From Helicoverpa zea (Eukaryota; Arthropoda; Insecta; Lepidoptera; Noctuidae), in assembly GCF_022581195.2 (NCBI RefSeq), contig NC_061479.1, positions 558,001 to 622,000 of the forward strand: a DNA stretch of 64,000 nucleotides. Direction: 5' to 3'. Under the pieces are notes generated by a model that was given only the letters and a program-made list of their open reading frames with translations, did not search any database and had not been told where the DNA came from. Positions within the stretch are counted from its first letter, which is position 1. Each line of letters begins with the position of its first letter. Made by a program: the position numbers and the translations under genes. Positions 43,698 to 55,718 of the stretch are shown here, in pieces.

Positions 43698-43990
43698 ATG
43701 GTTGCTACGCTACGCTACCTATGGTTACTACAACTTATGACAGAAAAAAATATGAAGACAAAATATACTAGGATTACTAAGTTACACATACTTTTGTAAT
43801 GGTTGCTATGCTAACTGTGGTTGCTATGCTACATACGGTTGCTACAACTTATGACAACTAAAATTCATGAAGAAAAATATACTAGGTTACGACGACCACA
43901 CACTTCTGTAGAAAATGGTTGCTACGCTACCTATGGTTGCTACTATGAACTTATGACAGCTATAAAGGAAAAATCTGGTTACGTTAACCA
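43698..43990 (+). repeat. Three tandem units in the Fas3 3' UTR
   Basis: Units of about 100-117 bases start at 43698, 43799 and 43915, each with ATGGTTGCTA(C/T)GCTA and AACTTATGACA. The first two also share ATATACTAGG. ATGGTTGCT occurs at 43698, 43799, 43915 and 43933. Confidence 0.7.
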
Positions 43991-44614
43991 AAAAATAGTT
44001 ATGGTAAAAGTAACCGTTTTATTTAATTATAATGATTATTTATGTAATTTGAAAATTGACTATCAGTGGTTAGTAATTTTACAATTTGAGATATTTTTAG
44101 TTACCTATATTAAGTTTGGAGTGTCGGCAAGAAAACTGAATAATCTGTAATTCGGAATATTTAAATACACTCTAAATTATTTTCTGCACATATATTTAGA
44201 ACACACATTTATAATCTTTGGTTATGGCAACCAAAAACTACCCATTTATCCAGTGAGGGTATACTTACGTTTATTATGAAAATAGAAACCATATTTTGAA
44301 GAATATTGAAATTGTAATATTTTTTCGTAAAATAACTGCGTCATATTTATTCAGAATTTACCGCAAATGTAAGTTTCGTGAAAAAACATATATCATTGAA
44401 ATTTATTATAAAAGCTATTTTTAGCTACTTTAAATACACATATTATATTCAAAATTAAAAGAAAACATCACAAAAAATACATATTAATATTCTAGTATTG
44501 GAATAATCCACCGAAACAAATTAAAAAGAATATATTTATTACTTTTTCGTTTAAATTGTAAGAAACAAAGTTACTTTTGTAATAGATATTAAGTTGTTTT
44601 TAAGTATAGAACTT
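43991..44614. other. Probable rest of Fas3 3' UTR and flank
   Basis: AT-rich, no coding signal. Confidence 0.35.
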
Positions 44615-44829
44615 TTGACTTTATAGTTTAGGAGAAAAACGTATTAGATTCTACCAAATTGTACCGTATTCTACCAAAATGTTTCAATTTTACCATCATT
44701 TATATAAAAATACTGGCTTTTATATATACATACGTATAGATTTTGTCGATTTATGCTATATGGTTAGGTACTAATAATTTTTGTAATCTTATATTCCATT
44801 TTTACGAACTCCTAAACTATAAAAGTCAA
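44615..44829. mobile_element. MITE with ~20-bp TIRs
   Basis: TTGACTTTATAGTTTAGGAG (44615-44634) is inverted at 44809-44829 with a single extra A. Confidence 0.6.
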
Positions 44830-45312
44830 TTTATATGGAGTAAAAGTAATCTCGCAAACTATTTAATTAATTACAATAAGGTGTAAACGTGTGTGCTTCA
44901 ATTGATATTATTATTTTGTATATTTGTTTGTTTATATTTTGGCGCTAAAGTTCTGTCAGATGTCACAAACTAATTACTTAAAAATGAAAGATGAAAAGCT
45001 AACAATTTATAATCATAATTACCATCTTTAATATGCCTATGTATAAGAAAGATATAAACATTATTAATTTTAAAAGAACTTTTCGCCAATATATAAAACC
45101 AGCGCTTGTGTATACTGCCTTTTGCAGCTATTTTTACGTACAAAATATATTATTAGTGTAAGTTTAATATAATAGATGTTTTTATCAGTGTATCTGTCCA
45201 ATATATTCTGTGTTATCCATAAACATAACATATTCACTGCCAGAAAAACTGCACAAAACTAACTTTTATAAGTGTTGAGAAACTTTTCAACACCTTTCAA
45301 CCTTCAACTTAT
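44830..45312. other. AT-rich intergenic
   Basis: Nothing recognised. Confidence 0.35.
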
Positions 45313-45373
45313 AACGCCATCTAGTAGCAACAATTAGTACATGTAGTTCTGATGCGTGTTACTAGATGGCGTT
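45313..45373. repeat. Short foldback unit AACGCCATCTAGTA
   Basis: AACGCCATCTAGTA (45313-45326) is perfectly inverted at 45360-45373. AACGCCATCTA also occurs at 6101 beside the first LINE, so the motif is dispersed. Confidence 0.6.
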
Positions 45374-45849
45374 GTTTGAAATTTTGTATCGTGGCTTCTG
45401 TATGTACGTATAATTTACGCATTTTTATTTTCAGTATTTACTAAAAATGTTGATGAAAAAGAACTGCATCTAAATATTATCTCGCAGATACTTTGTTTAA
45501 AAGACAGCTCCTTATTTGTACCAATTTACTATAGAAGTGGGCCCTGGTTTCATAATTTCTTCCCTACTATTCGAAGTAAGTTACTGTATTGGTGGATACC
45601 TTGGTGTTGTGTGAATTTAATGGCACTAAATATTTGAGAATTCATTATGTACACTATTTCTTCCAATTTCCAATTACAACGTGAATTTTGGGGTCTTATT
45701 TCTGGAAATGTTTCAACCATTAAAACCATGGTGTAATAATATGGCATGCTACAGTTATTTAGGGTACAAAAAGAATTTATTTTACCTAGTTTTGTAATAG
45801 ACAAGTCAAGATGTGCAGAGAAAAAGTGAGGTGGAAATGCTAATATAAT
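45374..45849. other. Intergenic; open frame without support
   Basis: A minus-strand frame of 84 codons (45550-45804) has no recognisable family and no splice or start support. Confidence 0.3.
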
Positions 45850-46043
45850 ATTAAACCTTTTTTAGCTAATATCAAGTCGTGCTCTTTGGAGTCAGAAATA
45901 AATAAAACTGCAAGTTTGAGCAAGCAGATTACAAAAACGAAGCTTAAAAAAAACGCTCCCAAATCGGTTCACCCATTTGAGAGCTGCAATGCCATAGAGA
46001 GACAAATAGCATTTTTGGGGCCGTTTTAGAAAAAAGGTTTAAT
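45850..46043. mobile_element. MITE-like unit with ATTAAACCTTTTTT ends
   Basis: ATTAAACCTTTTTT at 45850-45863 is inverted at 46030-46043. The interior carries TCGGTTCACCCATTTGAGAG and GCTGCAATGCCATAGAGAGA, known to recur in moth LINE tails. Confidence 0.5.
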
Positions 46044-46911
46044 CAAGTTTAAACAATGTAATTTCTATTAAGCACGCTGAAGCCCTTTTGAGACAACTTT
46101 AATTATGTGGTGAACAAAACCGACGATTATCCCTGTATACACTATGGAAATGTACCCAAGGACAATCCCCGGTTCTGTGCTAAACTATTGCTAACTATTA
46201 TTATTTACTATTTCCACCTTACAAAGCTTATATAATTTACGATCCGTCCAGATATTAATTTTTAATTAAACAAATATATTTTATTTTTGTAACTAAGTTT
46301 AAGTTTTACAGTGCTATAAATAGGTGCTTAGTTTAAACGATTCTCTATGACGCTAGATTTAGTTTTAATTTTGATATGTTTTTGACACTTTTTATGCGTA
46401 AAATGAACAAAATAAAAAATTCTAATAGCTTGTATTTTTACAACTAGACCGATCAACCGATTTCATTAAAAATATACCCAGTTCTCAAATTGTCGGTATT
46501 TATTTTTAACTGTCTTTTTTAATGTGTAATTATGTATCAAACCGTGCCTTCAAGGTTTTTAAGAAAATACGCATTTCAAAGTGTCAGAAATATAATATAA
46601 TCTTTTGTAAAATATATGAAAGGCTGCCTCGAGCATCTGCTACACAAAGGAACGTCGAAATATCAAACAATTTGTATTTATTAAAGCTTTTTCGTGTACT
46701 TATTACCTTTACCTTGTATTTTTAAATAAAAATGTGTCATTTTTATATTTGTTTTATTTTGCTTAATTTACCTGAGCTAATCTCTTTCAAGTCAAAGTTA
46801 GCGGGAAAGTTAATTTTGGTACAAGTTAGTAATTACTTTGTCAATGGCCGTCATTAAAAAAAATTGTACCTTATGTACTCATCGTACTAATAAAAAATCG
46901 TAAATCATCTA
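46044..46911. other. AT-rich intergenic
   Basis: No gene or clear repeat recognised. Confidence 0.35.
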
Positions 46912-47092
46912 TACTAATATAATAAAGAGGTACTTTTTTATATTTGTTTGTAACCTAAATTGTACTCGGAATAAAAATACTTTCACTGATGGAAAGCTAC
47001 ACTTTTCCCGAGTAACATAGGCTATGCTTCATTCTGGTACAGGCAGTAATTTCCAGGGTACGCGAGTGAAACCGCGGGAATACAGCTAGTTT
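46912..47092 (-). repeat. RTE-like tail repeat
   Basis: TACTAATATAATAAAGAGGT, CCCGAGTAACATAGGCTATG and AGTGAAACCGCGGGAATACA. Confidence 0.65.
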
Positions 47093-47224
47093 TAAACAAA
47101 TATGTTTATACATTAAGTACTCCTGTTACATTGCATCTATTTATACCATTTCCGATTCTGATTACAATAATGATTCACTATATCAGAATAAACAATCGAT
47201 CAGATATGCCTATTTTTTATTGGC

Positions 47225-48010
47225 TTATGTTTAACTGATCACCAGATATAGTAACAAACAGCAGACAAAAATAGTAAATGATCACCAAAATGAAACTCGC
47301 ATTTTAATGTAAAACTATCACCAAAGTTTTAACACTTTGCTATCCTATTTAAGTGAAATTACTCCAAAATAAATCATGCGTAAGCCAAAAATAGTAAATG
47401 ATCACCAAAATTAAACCACCATTTTAAAGTAAGATTATAACCAAAGTTTTTAAATTCTGCTATCCTATTTAAGCAAAATGAGTCCAAAAAAATCATTGTT
47501 ATCCCAAAAGTAGTAAATGATCACCAAAAGTAGTAAATGATCATCAAAAAAGTTTTTACATCTTGCTATCCTGTTTAAGTAAACTGACTCCAAAAAATAA
47601 GTTCGGCCTGATAAAATAAATGTAATAACATTTTGGGGACCCTTTTCCTGCACTAGCGTGGAAAATTGTCTATTGCATGCCTCTAAACAGTGCGATAAGA
47701 GTGTATTGAGAAACACATTCTTCTTCTTCTTTCTCCTGCCCTGTTCCCAATTGTACTTGGCGTCGGCGCAATATGTCATTTTCTTCCATTTTCCCCTGTC
47801 ACTCGTCATACTGACACTCACGCATGCATTGCAAGCCGGACACATAACTTAATATGGCATCATAATACTTTATTTGGTAATAAGCCTACATTTTATGGCA
47901 ATCACAGTGACTTATTTAGGCAAAAATAATACATTAATTTGGTCGTCAAGAGTTGGTGATCATTTACTAAATTTGGTGGTCGAATACAATTTAAAGTGAA
48001 GTCGTGACTA
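47225..48010. mobile_element. Unclassified element with tandem GATCACCAAAA units and a TTTGGT arm
   Basis: The left part has three tandem units of about 120 bases (starting near 47265, 47386 and 47507), each with AGTAAATGATCACCAAAA and TGCTATCCT(A/G)TTTAAG. The right arm (47870-48000) has TTTGGT in the opposite sense (TTGGTGATCATTTAC). The centre 47700-47845 is another moth repeat (CCTGCCCTGTTCCCAATTGT, GGCGTCGGCGCAATATG). Same architecture as 25080-26095. Confidence 0.55.
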
Positions 48011-48407
48011 AAATAGCTGGTACTATTACATTTTTAGACTTTATTTTTCTGGTGTTCAGTAGATATTTCTGGTTGCAAAACTTAGGGTATCAAAGCATTT
48101 TATGGTGGTCATTATATTTGTTCCCTTTTTTATTCTCCCCATATATCAGGGAAGACCACAAAATAAGTGTTACTAACATAAAATTATAGGTCCATGGTAG
48201 TTTTCCGATATGGTGAATTTTATAAGTTGGAATCTGCTCAGCCTTTTCCCAACTATGTTTGAATGATCAAGTTTGTTAGCCCCGGGTCCCATTTGGATTT
48301 ATCTCTACCTCTGAAATCTGAAAAAAATTATTACAATAAACGTTTATTCTATTCTACTCTATTCTATTCTATTCATATTCTATTCTATTACTTATTCTTC
48401 TTGTAAA

Positions 48408-48565
48408 ATTTTTGAGGAAATACTGTCCGTAACTGGATAAAATATAGCCTATGTCCTATGTTACTCAGGAAAAGTGTAGCTCTCTTTTAGTTGAAGATTT
48501 TTTTCAAATCGGTGCGACAGTTTCAGAGCCCTTAACTTTCCTCTTTATTTTATTAGTATAGATTT
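48408..48565 (+). repeat. RTE-like tail repeat
   Basis: CTGGATAAAATATAGCCTAT to TTATTTTATTAGTATAGAT. Confidence 0.65.
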
Positions 48566-48919
48566 AATGGAGAAGTAAAGTTCTGTATTTGTTTTAAAGT
48601 ATCACAGATTTTTATTTAATTTTATGTAAACTCCGAATAATGGTAGAAATATTAATAAGCAATAGCCACCCTATTTTTATCGATCACATTCTGACAGTTT
48701 ATCTTGTCAAATACAAGAAGGACGATTTCAAAACTTGAGAAATTCGTAAATAATTGATTTTAAAGTCTAAAAATACCAAAAAACACCTAATTATGATCAT
48801 GATATCATTACAATCGTGATTTGTGAAGTGTTACATAGCAACAGTAATCTAAAAAGGTCATGTGAATTTGAAAAACTAAAGAATTGATTTAGTTTAAAAA
48901 AACATTGTTTTTTTTCATC

Positions 48920-51900
48920 ATGTCGAGGAAGAAAGGCAGAAGAAATGTATTACAAGGTAAGTTATATGCTATTTAAATATAATGTAGGATTTTCAGACAT
49001 CATATTGCTTTTTTTATCGTTTTATTTTTCTTTCTAGAAAAGTATATTTTTGCAGCTTTTTTTAGGTACCTATTCTAGAATTCTCTATAGTTTAAGTAGT
49101 CTTTAGTTTAGGCATGATAATTATTTTGTGGGTTGCACAGTTTATGAAGCGACTTCTAAAAAAGGAGGGTCTCACTTTGACCCATACTTATGTATGTTTG
49201 TGCTCAATCATCATTCATCATTAAGTTTGGCTGAACTGATTTTGATATTGTTTTTATTTCTAAGGATCTATCTATAAAAGTGATGAATAAATAAAAAACC
49301 TAAATAGGTAAACAATGCTCTGAATTTGAACAAGAATATAGACAGTATTGCAGTTAAGTTCCTCATATGTCTATTAGGCTGTTCAAACAAGGTTGAGGGT
49401 CATGCACTAGTTAAAGAATTTCTTTCCCTAAATAGTTAGCCATCCCTTGCTCATTCATTCATACAGATATTGTCAAGTTTCAATAACCAATGTTAATTCT
49501 TAAACTATTATTTAATTCAATAGTCTTAAATGCATGTATGCATACATCATCATCATCTGCCTATCTTTTTCCATCTATGCTGGTGTCGGCTTCCAGTCTA
49601 ACCGGATGCATCTGAGTACCAGTGTTTTACAAAGAGCGACTACCTGTCAGACCTCCGCAACCCAGTTACCCGGGCAACCCAATACCACTTAGTAAGACTG
49701 GCTTTCAGACTTTCTTGCTTCTAACTACTTGTAACGACTGCCAAAGATGTTCCGAGAAAAAAACCTAATCTTGGTATATGTTTTGTAGAACACATCCATA
49801 ATGTTAATATTAAAAACACATAAAAATGGAACCTATAAACTGCACATTGCTCTTCAAGAAGTTACACAACAATATTTAAAAAATATTTGTTGCTTATAGC
49901 ATAAATCACTTGTTATTATTTTGCCTTGAATCAACCACATCATCATCATCATCCTCCTGCCCTTATCCCAATTTTTATTTGTGGTCGGCGCAGCATGTTT
50001 TCTCCTTCCATACTCTTCTATCTGCCGTCATCTCACAAGTAACATTATTTCTTACCATATCAACTCACACGATCTATCCATCGTTTCTTCAGTCACCACG
50101 TTCATACTCATCACTTTCCGCACAACATGACTTGAATCAACTTACTTTTCAATATAATTTCTGGCATTAAGTTGTGACTCTTAAAAACTACTTTATCAGC
50201 TGAGCCTTTTCCCAACTAGGTTGGGGTCAGCTTCCAGTCTAAAGGGAAGACTGAATATTGAAATTACTGCAGACAACAGCCTTCTGACTTCCGCTACCTA
50301 TTTATAAGGTAAGACCGGTTGTCAGACTTTCAGGCTTGTATGTGTAGAATCATATCATAACTTTGATAAGTAGTTTCCGTTTCTTTTAATTTCTAAAAAA
50401 TGCTTGATATTTGAAATGGTAACCTACTCACAGCCAAACTGAAGCACATATAGACGGTTAATATAATTAGTGTAGTTCTTTGTAAGCCCTGTTATGTAAA
50501 TAAACATTCATAAAGGGTGACTGGTAATTAGTGACCGATACTTGAAGACGTGACTGTACCTACTCATGATTACAAACCATTTTCCCAAAGAAACTTTTTT
50601 TTTATTGTCATTAGATTAATCACAATAGCATGACAGCTGTCTAAAACTGCTAGCACTCACCTCCCGATTATAATAAAAAATAAGTTAGGTACTTTGGGAA
50701 TGTTGTTTGTAATCATGAATACAATCACGTGTTCAAATATCGATCACTAATAACCAGTCACTCTCATATACTAATGTAACTATATATTAATACCACTTTT
50801 CATTATAATTTTATAACTCAATAAAGGTCTCCAAACCAAATGTTAGCACGTTCGGGACCATTAGTATGTTATGTTAGTAATCAACATTGTACAACAACTA
50901 AGTAAAAAAATTCATATCTATTCCAGATTTCACTCTCAACGATTCAGCAAACGCAAGAAAACCAATCCGTGAAGTTCGGAAAGTCATGAATCCCACCATG
51001 GAACTATCTTGGGCAGACATCGGCGAAGACACAGATGTACTAACCGAAGAAATAGCAGAAGATGGAACCAAGAAGTTCGTCTACAAGAAGAAAAAGAAAC
51101 CAGAAGAAACACCCATAGATGACCGACCGGGTATAGAGTACCCTGAAATCTTATTCTACTTAATTTCAAAGTACATTAAACCTGAAAGTATAGGGGCTTT
51201 TGCAAGAATTAATAAGTCGGCGTACGCAGTGACAAGAAACAAGGCGTTTTGGATGCTACAGTATAAAAGATATTGTGAAAAAAGTCCGTACCTACCTGAG
51301 AAGTTGAGAATGGATAGTTACAAGACCTATGGGCTCCGTCAAACAGTTATAAGGGCCTTATACCATACTCATGACCACTTCATCCGTAAGATCGTCCGTC
51401 ATGATGTGAAACCACATCAATTGGTCAGCCGTGTTTGTGTGAATGTCTGGTTTTGCAAGGGTTTAACTTACTGGAATGTGTATTTTAAACTGAAGAAGCC
51501 ACAGTTGCAATTGCCCAGTACGGACAAAGATTTTATTGAAGAGCTGGGACGGATCGATGCTAATCCGGAAGAAGGGACTCAGGTTTTACTGGTATGTATT
51601 TTAAAGTTTGTTTTTATAGTAGCCCAAAGGCAATAATTGCGATTTTTTTCAACTTTTTTTAGGGCTGGCGCAGTTAAGAGCATTTTTTCACTAGCGAACT
51701 GTCTTGAATGTTGAAATATCTGTATTAGTATTATAAAGCTAAAGAGATGTTTTGTTCGTATGCGATAATTGTAGGAACCAATTAAAATATCTCAGTCTTT
51801 ATTTATATAGGAAAGCTAAACTTTTTCTCCCATTACGTGGATTTTCCGTGGCACTCGGAGTTTTCATGGCACTCGGGCGAAACCGCTTGCGGCAGCTAGT

Positions 51901-52692
51901 TATATTTAAAATTATTTAACACAACTGTGACATGGAAACATTGAAATGATTACTAATCCCATTTCAATGAAGACAAACTTGTTATTAGTGTGACAGTAAA
52001 AAAAAATATTCCTATGTGCGCATTACATACGGGTCATTTTACTTAAATATTACAATACCTACATAAGCATGCCCTCCATAAAACAGTTTTTAGGGACCCT
52101 ATTGTTTTCGCTCCTCTGTCTGTCCGTCAGTCTGTCACCAGGCTGTATCTCATGAACCGTGATAGTTATAGAGCTCAAATTTTCACAGATGATGAATTTT
52201 TGTTGGCGCTATAACAACAAATACTGAAAACTAGAATTAAATGAATATTTTGGGGGGCTCCCATACAACAAACGTGATTTTTTTCTCCGTTTTATAAATA
52301 ATTGCACGGAACCCTTCGTGCGCAAGTCCGACTCGCACTTGGCCGGTTTTTTTAAAGTCAGTTAAAACCAGTATCAGTAATCAAGCATCTCAACATTCCA
52401 GGTAACCTGCAAGAGTTTCCACGAGGTACCACCACTAATGGGGATGACACTGTCTACAGTCAGCATGGTACTTTCCCAAGGGTACCGTCACCATAGACTC
52501 CACTTAGGATTCAACAGTTCAAGGTACACGGTCAAAGGTATAGTACCGGAGAGAGAAGTTATTTTAGATGCAGTTGTGGGGGCCCTGGTCTGTGACTGGT
52601 GGCACCCGCAGTACCCACACACTGGTAACTTTGTACCGAGGCAGGAGCCACCGTTGTTGAGAAATAATTTCTTTGATGATGATATTTCTTGA
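48920..52692 (+). CDS. TMEM183: TMEM183 homologue (F-box-like, membrane-associated)
   Basis: Three exons: 48920-48956 (12 codons plus one base, MSRKKGRRN), 50927-51591 and 52402-52692, joined GT-AG in phases 1 and 0. The product is 330 residues; human TMEM183A is 376. Residues about 80-130 (EYPEILFYLISKYIKPESI…NKAFWMLQYKRY) form the F-box-like segment. The end carries the family signature: PLMGMTLSTVSMVL, RHHRLHL, VILDAV and DWWHPQYP. A lysine-rich stretch (YKKKKKPEE) precedes the F-box. Molecular function is poorly known; the human protein is described as a transmembrane protein with an F-box-like region. I see only one moderately hydrophobic stretch (PLMGMTLSTVSMVL), so membrane insertion is uncertain. 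The short first exon was chosen for its ATG, donor GTAAGT and basic N-terminus as in relatives. Confidence 0.87.
49545..49760 (-). mobile_element. SINE family A in TMEM183 intron 1
   Basis: CATCATCATCTGCCTATC to CGACTGCCAAAGATGTTCC. Confidence 0.75.
49935..50110 (+). repeat. CCTGCCC…GGTCGGCGCAGCATG repeat
   Basis: ATCATCCTCCTGCCCTTATC, GTGGTCGGCGCAGCATG, TCTGCCGTCATCTCACAAG. The same family as the centre of the element at 47225. Confidence 0.6.
50196..50345 (-). mobile_element. SINE family A with internal change
   Basis: TGAGCCTTTTCCCAACTAGG…TTCCAGTCTAA, then diverged sequence with CAGACAACAGCCTTCTGACT. Confidence 0.6.
50514..50764. mobile_element. MITE with ~75-bp imperfect TIRs
   Basis: The left arm begins AGGGTGACTGGTAATTAGTG and runs to TTCCCAAAG near 50590. 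The right arm is its inverted copy (CTTTGGGAA…CCAGTCACTCT). Internally matched blocks include ATGATTACAAAC. A related element is at 61803-62252. Confidence 0.75.
51725..51903 (-). repeat. RTE-like tail repeat, diverged
   Basis: TTAGTATTATAAAGCTAAAG to CGGGCGAAACCGCTTGCGGC, within TMEM183 intron 2. Confidence 0.5.
52075..52350 (+). repeat. Moth repeat ending TCGCACTTGGCCGG
   Basis: GTTTTTAGGGACCCTATTG, GGGGGCTCCCATACAACAAA, GGAACCCTTCGTGCGCAAGT and CGACTCGCACTTGGCCGG. Ends about 50 bases before the last TMEM183 exon. Confidence 0.65.
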
Positions 52693-53090
52693 GTGGTGCA
52701 AGGAGTATAGGGGATTCATTTTGTGGTTTTAATGATTGTTTAGTTTAAAATAATTGGAATTATAACTCTGTTAACTACATAAAAGTATTTTGAAAAAATG
52801 GCGGGATTCTACCAATTTGCTAAGAAAAGTTGCCATTTTGCGGACATTTTAGAAATGTTCGCAAATAATTTTTGGTACCTTTGTTTTCTCCAAAAATTCT
52901 TACAATATTATGTAAAATATATATACAAAAAAAACATTTAATTTTTATATTTCCTGCTACCATTTTAATTATTCATTAAGATTAAAGCAATTGAATTAAA
53001 ACTATTGCAACCGACTTCAAAAAAGAAGGAATTTCTCATCACAGATGTTGCTTACATTTGGTTTCTTTTATTCAAATGTTAATATATAAT

Positions 53091-53740
53091 AGTTCAAGGT
53101 ACACGATCAAAGGTATAGTACCGGAGAGAGAAGTTATTTTAGATGCAGTTGTGGGGGCCCTGGTCTGTGACTGGTGGCACCCGCAGTACCCACACACTGG
53201 TAACTTTGTACCGAGGCAGGAGCCACCGTTGTTGAGAAATAATTTCTTTGATGATGATATTTCTTGAGTGGGTATAAGGAATTAGAGGATTCATTTTTTG
53301 GTTTTGTTGGTTAGGATGTTTGAAATAATTGGGATTATGTATGTCGTATTTTAGTTCAATTTTCGTATTACGAGTTATCTCCTAAAAAAATACATCTTCA
53401 ATGGCAAGATTACAACATCAAAATTATTACAAAAATGTGTACACTACGGAGTTAGTCCACAGCTAGCATGTGTTCACACGGTAGTTGCAGTTTCGCGGAC
53501 ATTTTACAAATGTTCGTACACAATGTGTTACTGTTTGCTAGCTAGAGTACACTACGAGATACATTCGTGTCAGTCACAGTGCTGCACTCTTGTGGGATAT
53601 TTTTACTGGTAGCAGGAAATTCGTTTTTTTATGTTTTACACAAGTTAAAAGACTTTAAAAAAGAAGGAAGTTACATACAGATGTAGCATTTTTTGTTTAT
53701 TGTATTCAGATAATTCCAATTATTTTGAACAATCAATCAT
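53091..53740 (+). pseudogene. Tandem duplicate of the end of TMEM183
   Basis: 53091-53267 repeats the last 177 coding bases of TMEM183 (52516-52692), stop included, with one change (GTC to ATC, V to I). The downstream sequence also aligns, but loosely: AGGATTCATTTT, GCGGACATTTTA(G/C)AAATGTTCG (52841 and 53499) and CTT(C/T)AAAAAAGAAGGAA. The unit is thus about 575-650 bases, repeated in tandem. It lacks the F-box-bearing exon. The AG at its start does not fit the phase-0 donor at 51591, so I regard it as non-functional unless transcripts show otherwise. Confidence 0.8.
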
Positions 53741-54570
53741 TTTTGGATTTGGTAGTCTATTTGAGCTTACTATCCAGTATGTATGTATATTTTTCTGTCT
53801 GAAGGATATAATATCTAAAAGTCACTTGCTATTGTATGTACATAATATACTTACATATTACTAAAGTACAGTTCCTGCCAATTAACTTTGCAATTTTGAC
53901 TTTTTGTACATTTGTATATTATCGGGAATCTTTGATTTTCCGAAGTTGGCTACTATTGATTTTACAATGGTTAAAAAATATGAACAAAACACTACTGCAC
54001 ATGCTTGAGGCAAATGGCTAACTTCATAATTGCAAAGTTATTTGGAGCGAATTGCAAAATGTATAATAATACTTTTGGTGTTCAATATAGAAAAAATAAG
54101 CATAAATATAATTCAATATTTTTGTGAATGTTAGCACAACTTATTTCTCATAGACAATAGTTACACAAAATCACGTAAAAGTCAGTTATTCTGAATGTGG
54201 TAGAAATTGATACTAAGACCTATAATTACACCATTATATTATAGTATACTTGCCGACCATTGGTCACATCGACAATTCGACTACTGAAAATGGTTCCGTT
54301 ATCGTTCAAGTTAAATGGTGTAACTCACCGTAAATCACGTAAAAGTTAGTAATTCTGAATGTTGTAGGAAAACAAAATACATAAATGTAAAAAAAATAAG
54401 ATTTCTAATGGTACAGTCGGATTCAAAAGGGGCTAAACAAATCTAAATTTTCAAAACTGCCAAACATTGTGTCATCGATAACTTAACAGAGTATTCATGT
54501 ACTTTTTTTGAAGTTTATAATGTTAAGTACATTTTGGCGTTTGTGTTTTTAAGAATACCAAGGTATATTA
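53741..54570. other. AT-rich intergenic with one direct repeat
   Basis: AAATCACGTAAAAGT(C/T)AGT followed by ATTCTGAATGT occurs at about 54169 and again at about 54333. Otherwise nothing. Confidence 0.4.
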
Positions 54571-54705
54571 GGTTGCCCGGGTAACTGGGTTGAGAAGGTC
54601 AGATAAGCAGTCGCTCCTTGTGGCACACTGGTACTCAGCTGCATCCGGTTAGACTGGAAGTCGACCCCAACATAGTTGGGAAAAAGCTCGGGACATGATG
54701 ATGAA
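54571..54705 (+). mobile_element. SINE family A, truncated
   Basis: GGTTGCCCGGGTAACTGGGT to GGGACATGATGATGAACG. Confidence 0.75.
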
Positions 54706-55466
54706 CGTTGTTAGGCACATTTGATGAATGTTGATTTATTCAGCTACTTTTGACGTTGATCGTACATATTTTACTTAATATAAATATGTAGTAATCTGGT
54801 CTGATATGAAGTAAACTAAGTCTGATAATATATAATATTCTCTCTAAGTATGTATAAATTGATGTAAAAAATTCAGTCTGACTTGAAGTAAAAGTAAGAA
54901 TTTGGGGATAAAATATAATGTTCTGATTTGATCAGTCCTTGATAGAAAGGCCTAAAATTATAGGGTGTTTTTTTTTTAAAGTTGGGTAATAGCCTAGTCA
55001 ATGAAGACATAAAAATAGTGCCCGAATAACATTAATTCGTACATATATGAATTTCGGTGGAGATCTTAGGTTCACCATTGTAAATAAAATATTAAAAGTC
55101 CTCGTTGATCCAGAGTGAGTTATCAAGGTTTTAGATTATTAGTTTTTCGTTTTTTCGAAAATGATAAATTTTATCAAGTATGTTGAATACATAATTTGCA
55201 GATTATTTATTAAATTATCCGTGAAATAAGCAACATTTTTCATATTCATTTCATATTCGAAAGTTTCCACCAAAACTCAGATCTGTGCCGGTGCGATTAT
55301 TTTTTTATTTCAAGTATCTAAATTGACTGGGCTATAAATTGAATGGATTTAAATTATTTAGAAAACGTAAGGTGTGTGTTTACAGGAGGTTTACAGATAT
55401 TGTCATAAATATAACTGTTTTAACACATTTCTGTCCATTTCAAAAGAAGCCTATTCTTTTTATGGC
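54706..55466. other. AT-rich intergenic
   Basis: Nothing recognised. Confidence 0.35.
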
Positions 55467-55718
55467 TAGTTTCACAAGTTACTGATAAAGTCTCCGATAG
55501 CATATCAGTGACATATCTGACAGTTACTCCTCTATTATTTTATATTTTTCGCATAATGTACATTATGGAATGCAATAAACGATATGATATACTTTAGTTT
55601 TGGTAACTTTGGTTTCACGGGTAGCAATATCTGGCAGAAATTATGAGCACCTTTATCTGGCAGATAGCATTAACTATCAGATAACTAATTGACACGTTAT
55701 CAGTAACCATTGAAACTA
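55467..55718. mobile_element. MITE with imperfect TIRs starting TAGTTTCA
   Basis: TAGTTTCACAAGTTACTGAT (55467) pairs with the inverted ATCAGTAACCATTGAAACTA (ends 55718). GATAGCAT / ATGCTATC-like blocks inside also pair. Confidence 0.55.

Noticed and set aside
49910..50170. 86-codon frame in TMEM183 intron 1
   Set aside because: It is an interspersed moth repeat (CCTGCCC…GGTCGGCGCAGC) read through; the same sequence occurs at 47730.
53058..53267. Separate small gene downstream of TMEM183
   Set aside because: It is a duplicate of the last exon's end. Its ATG lies in non-homologous sequence and no start or promoter is evident.
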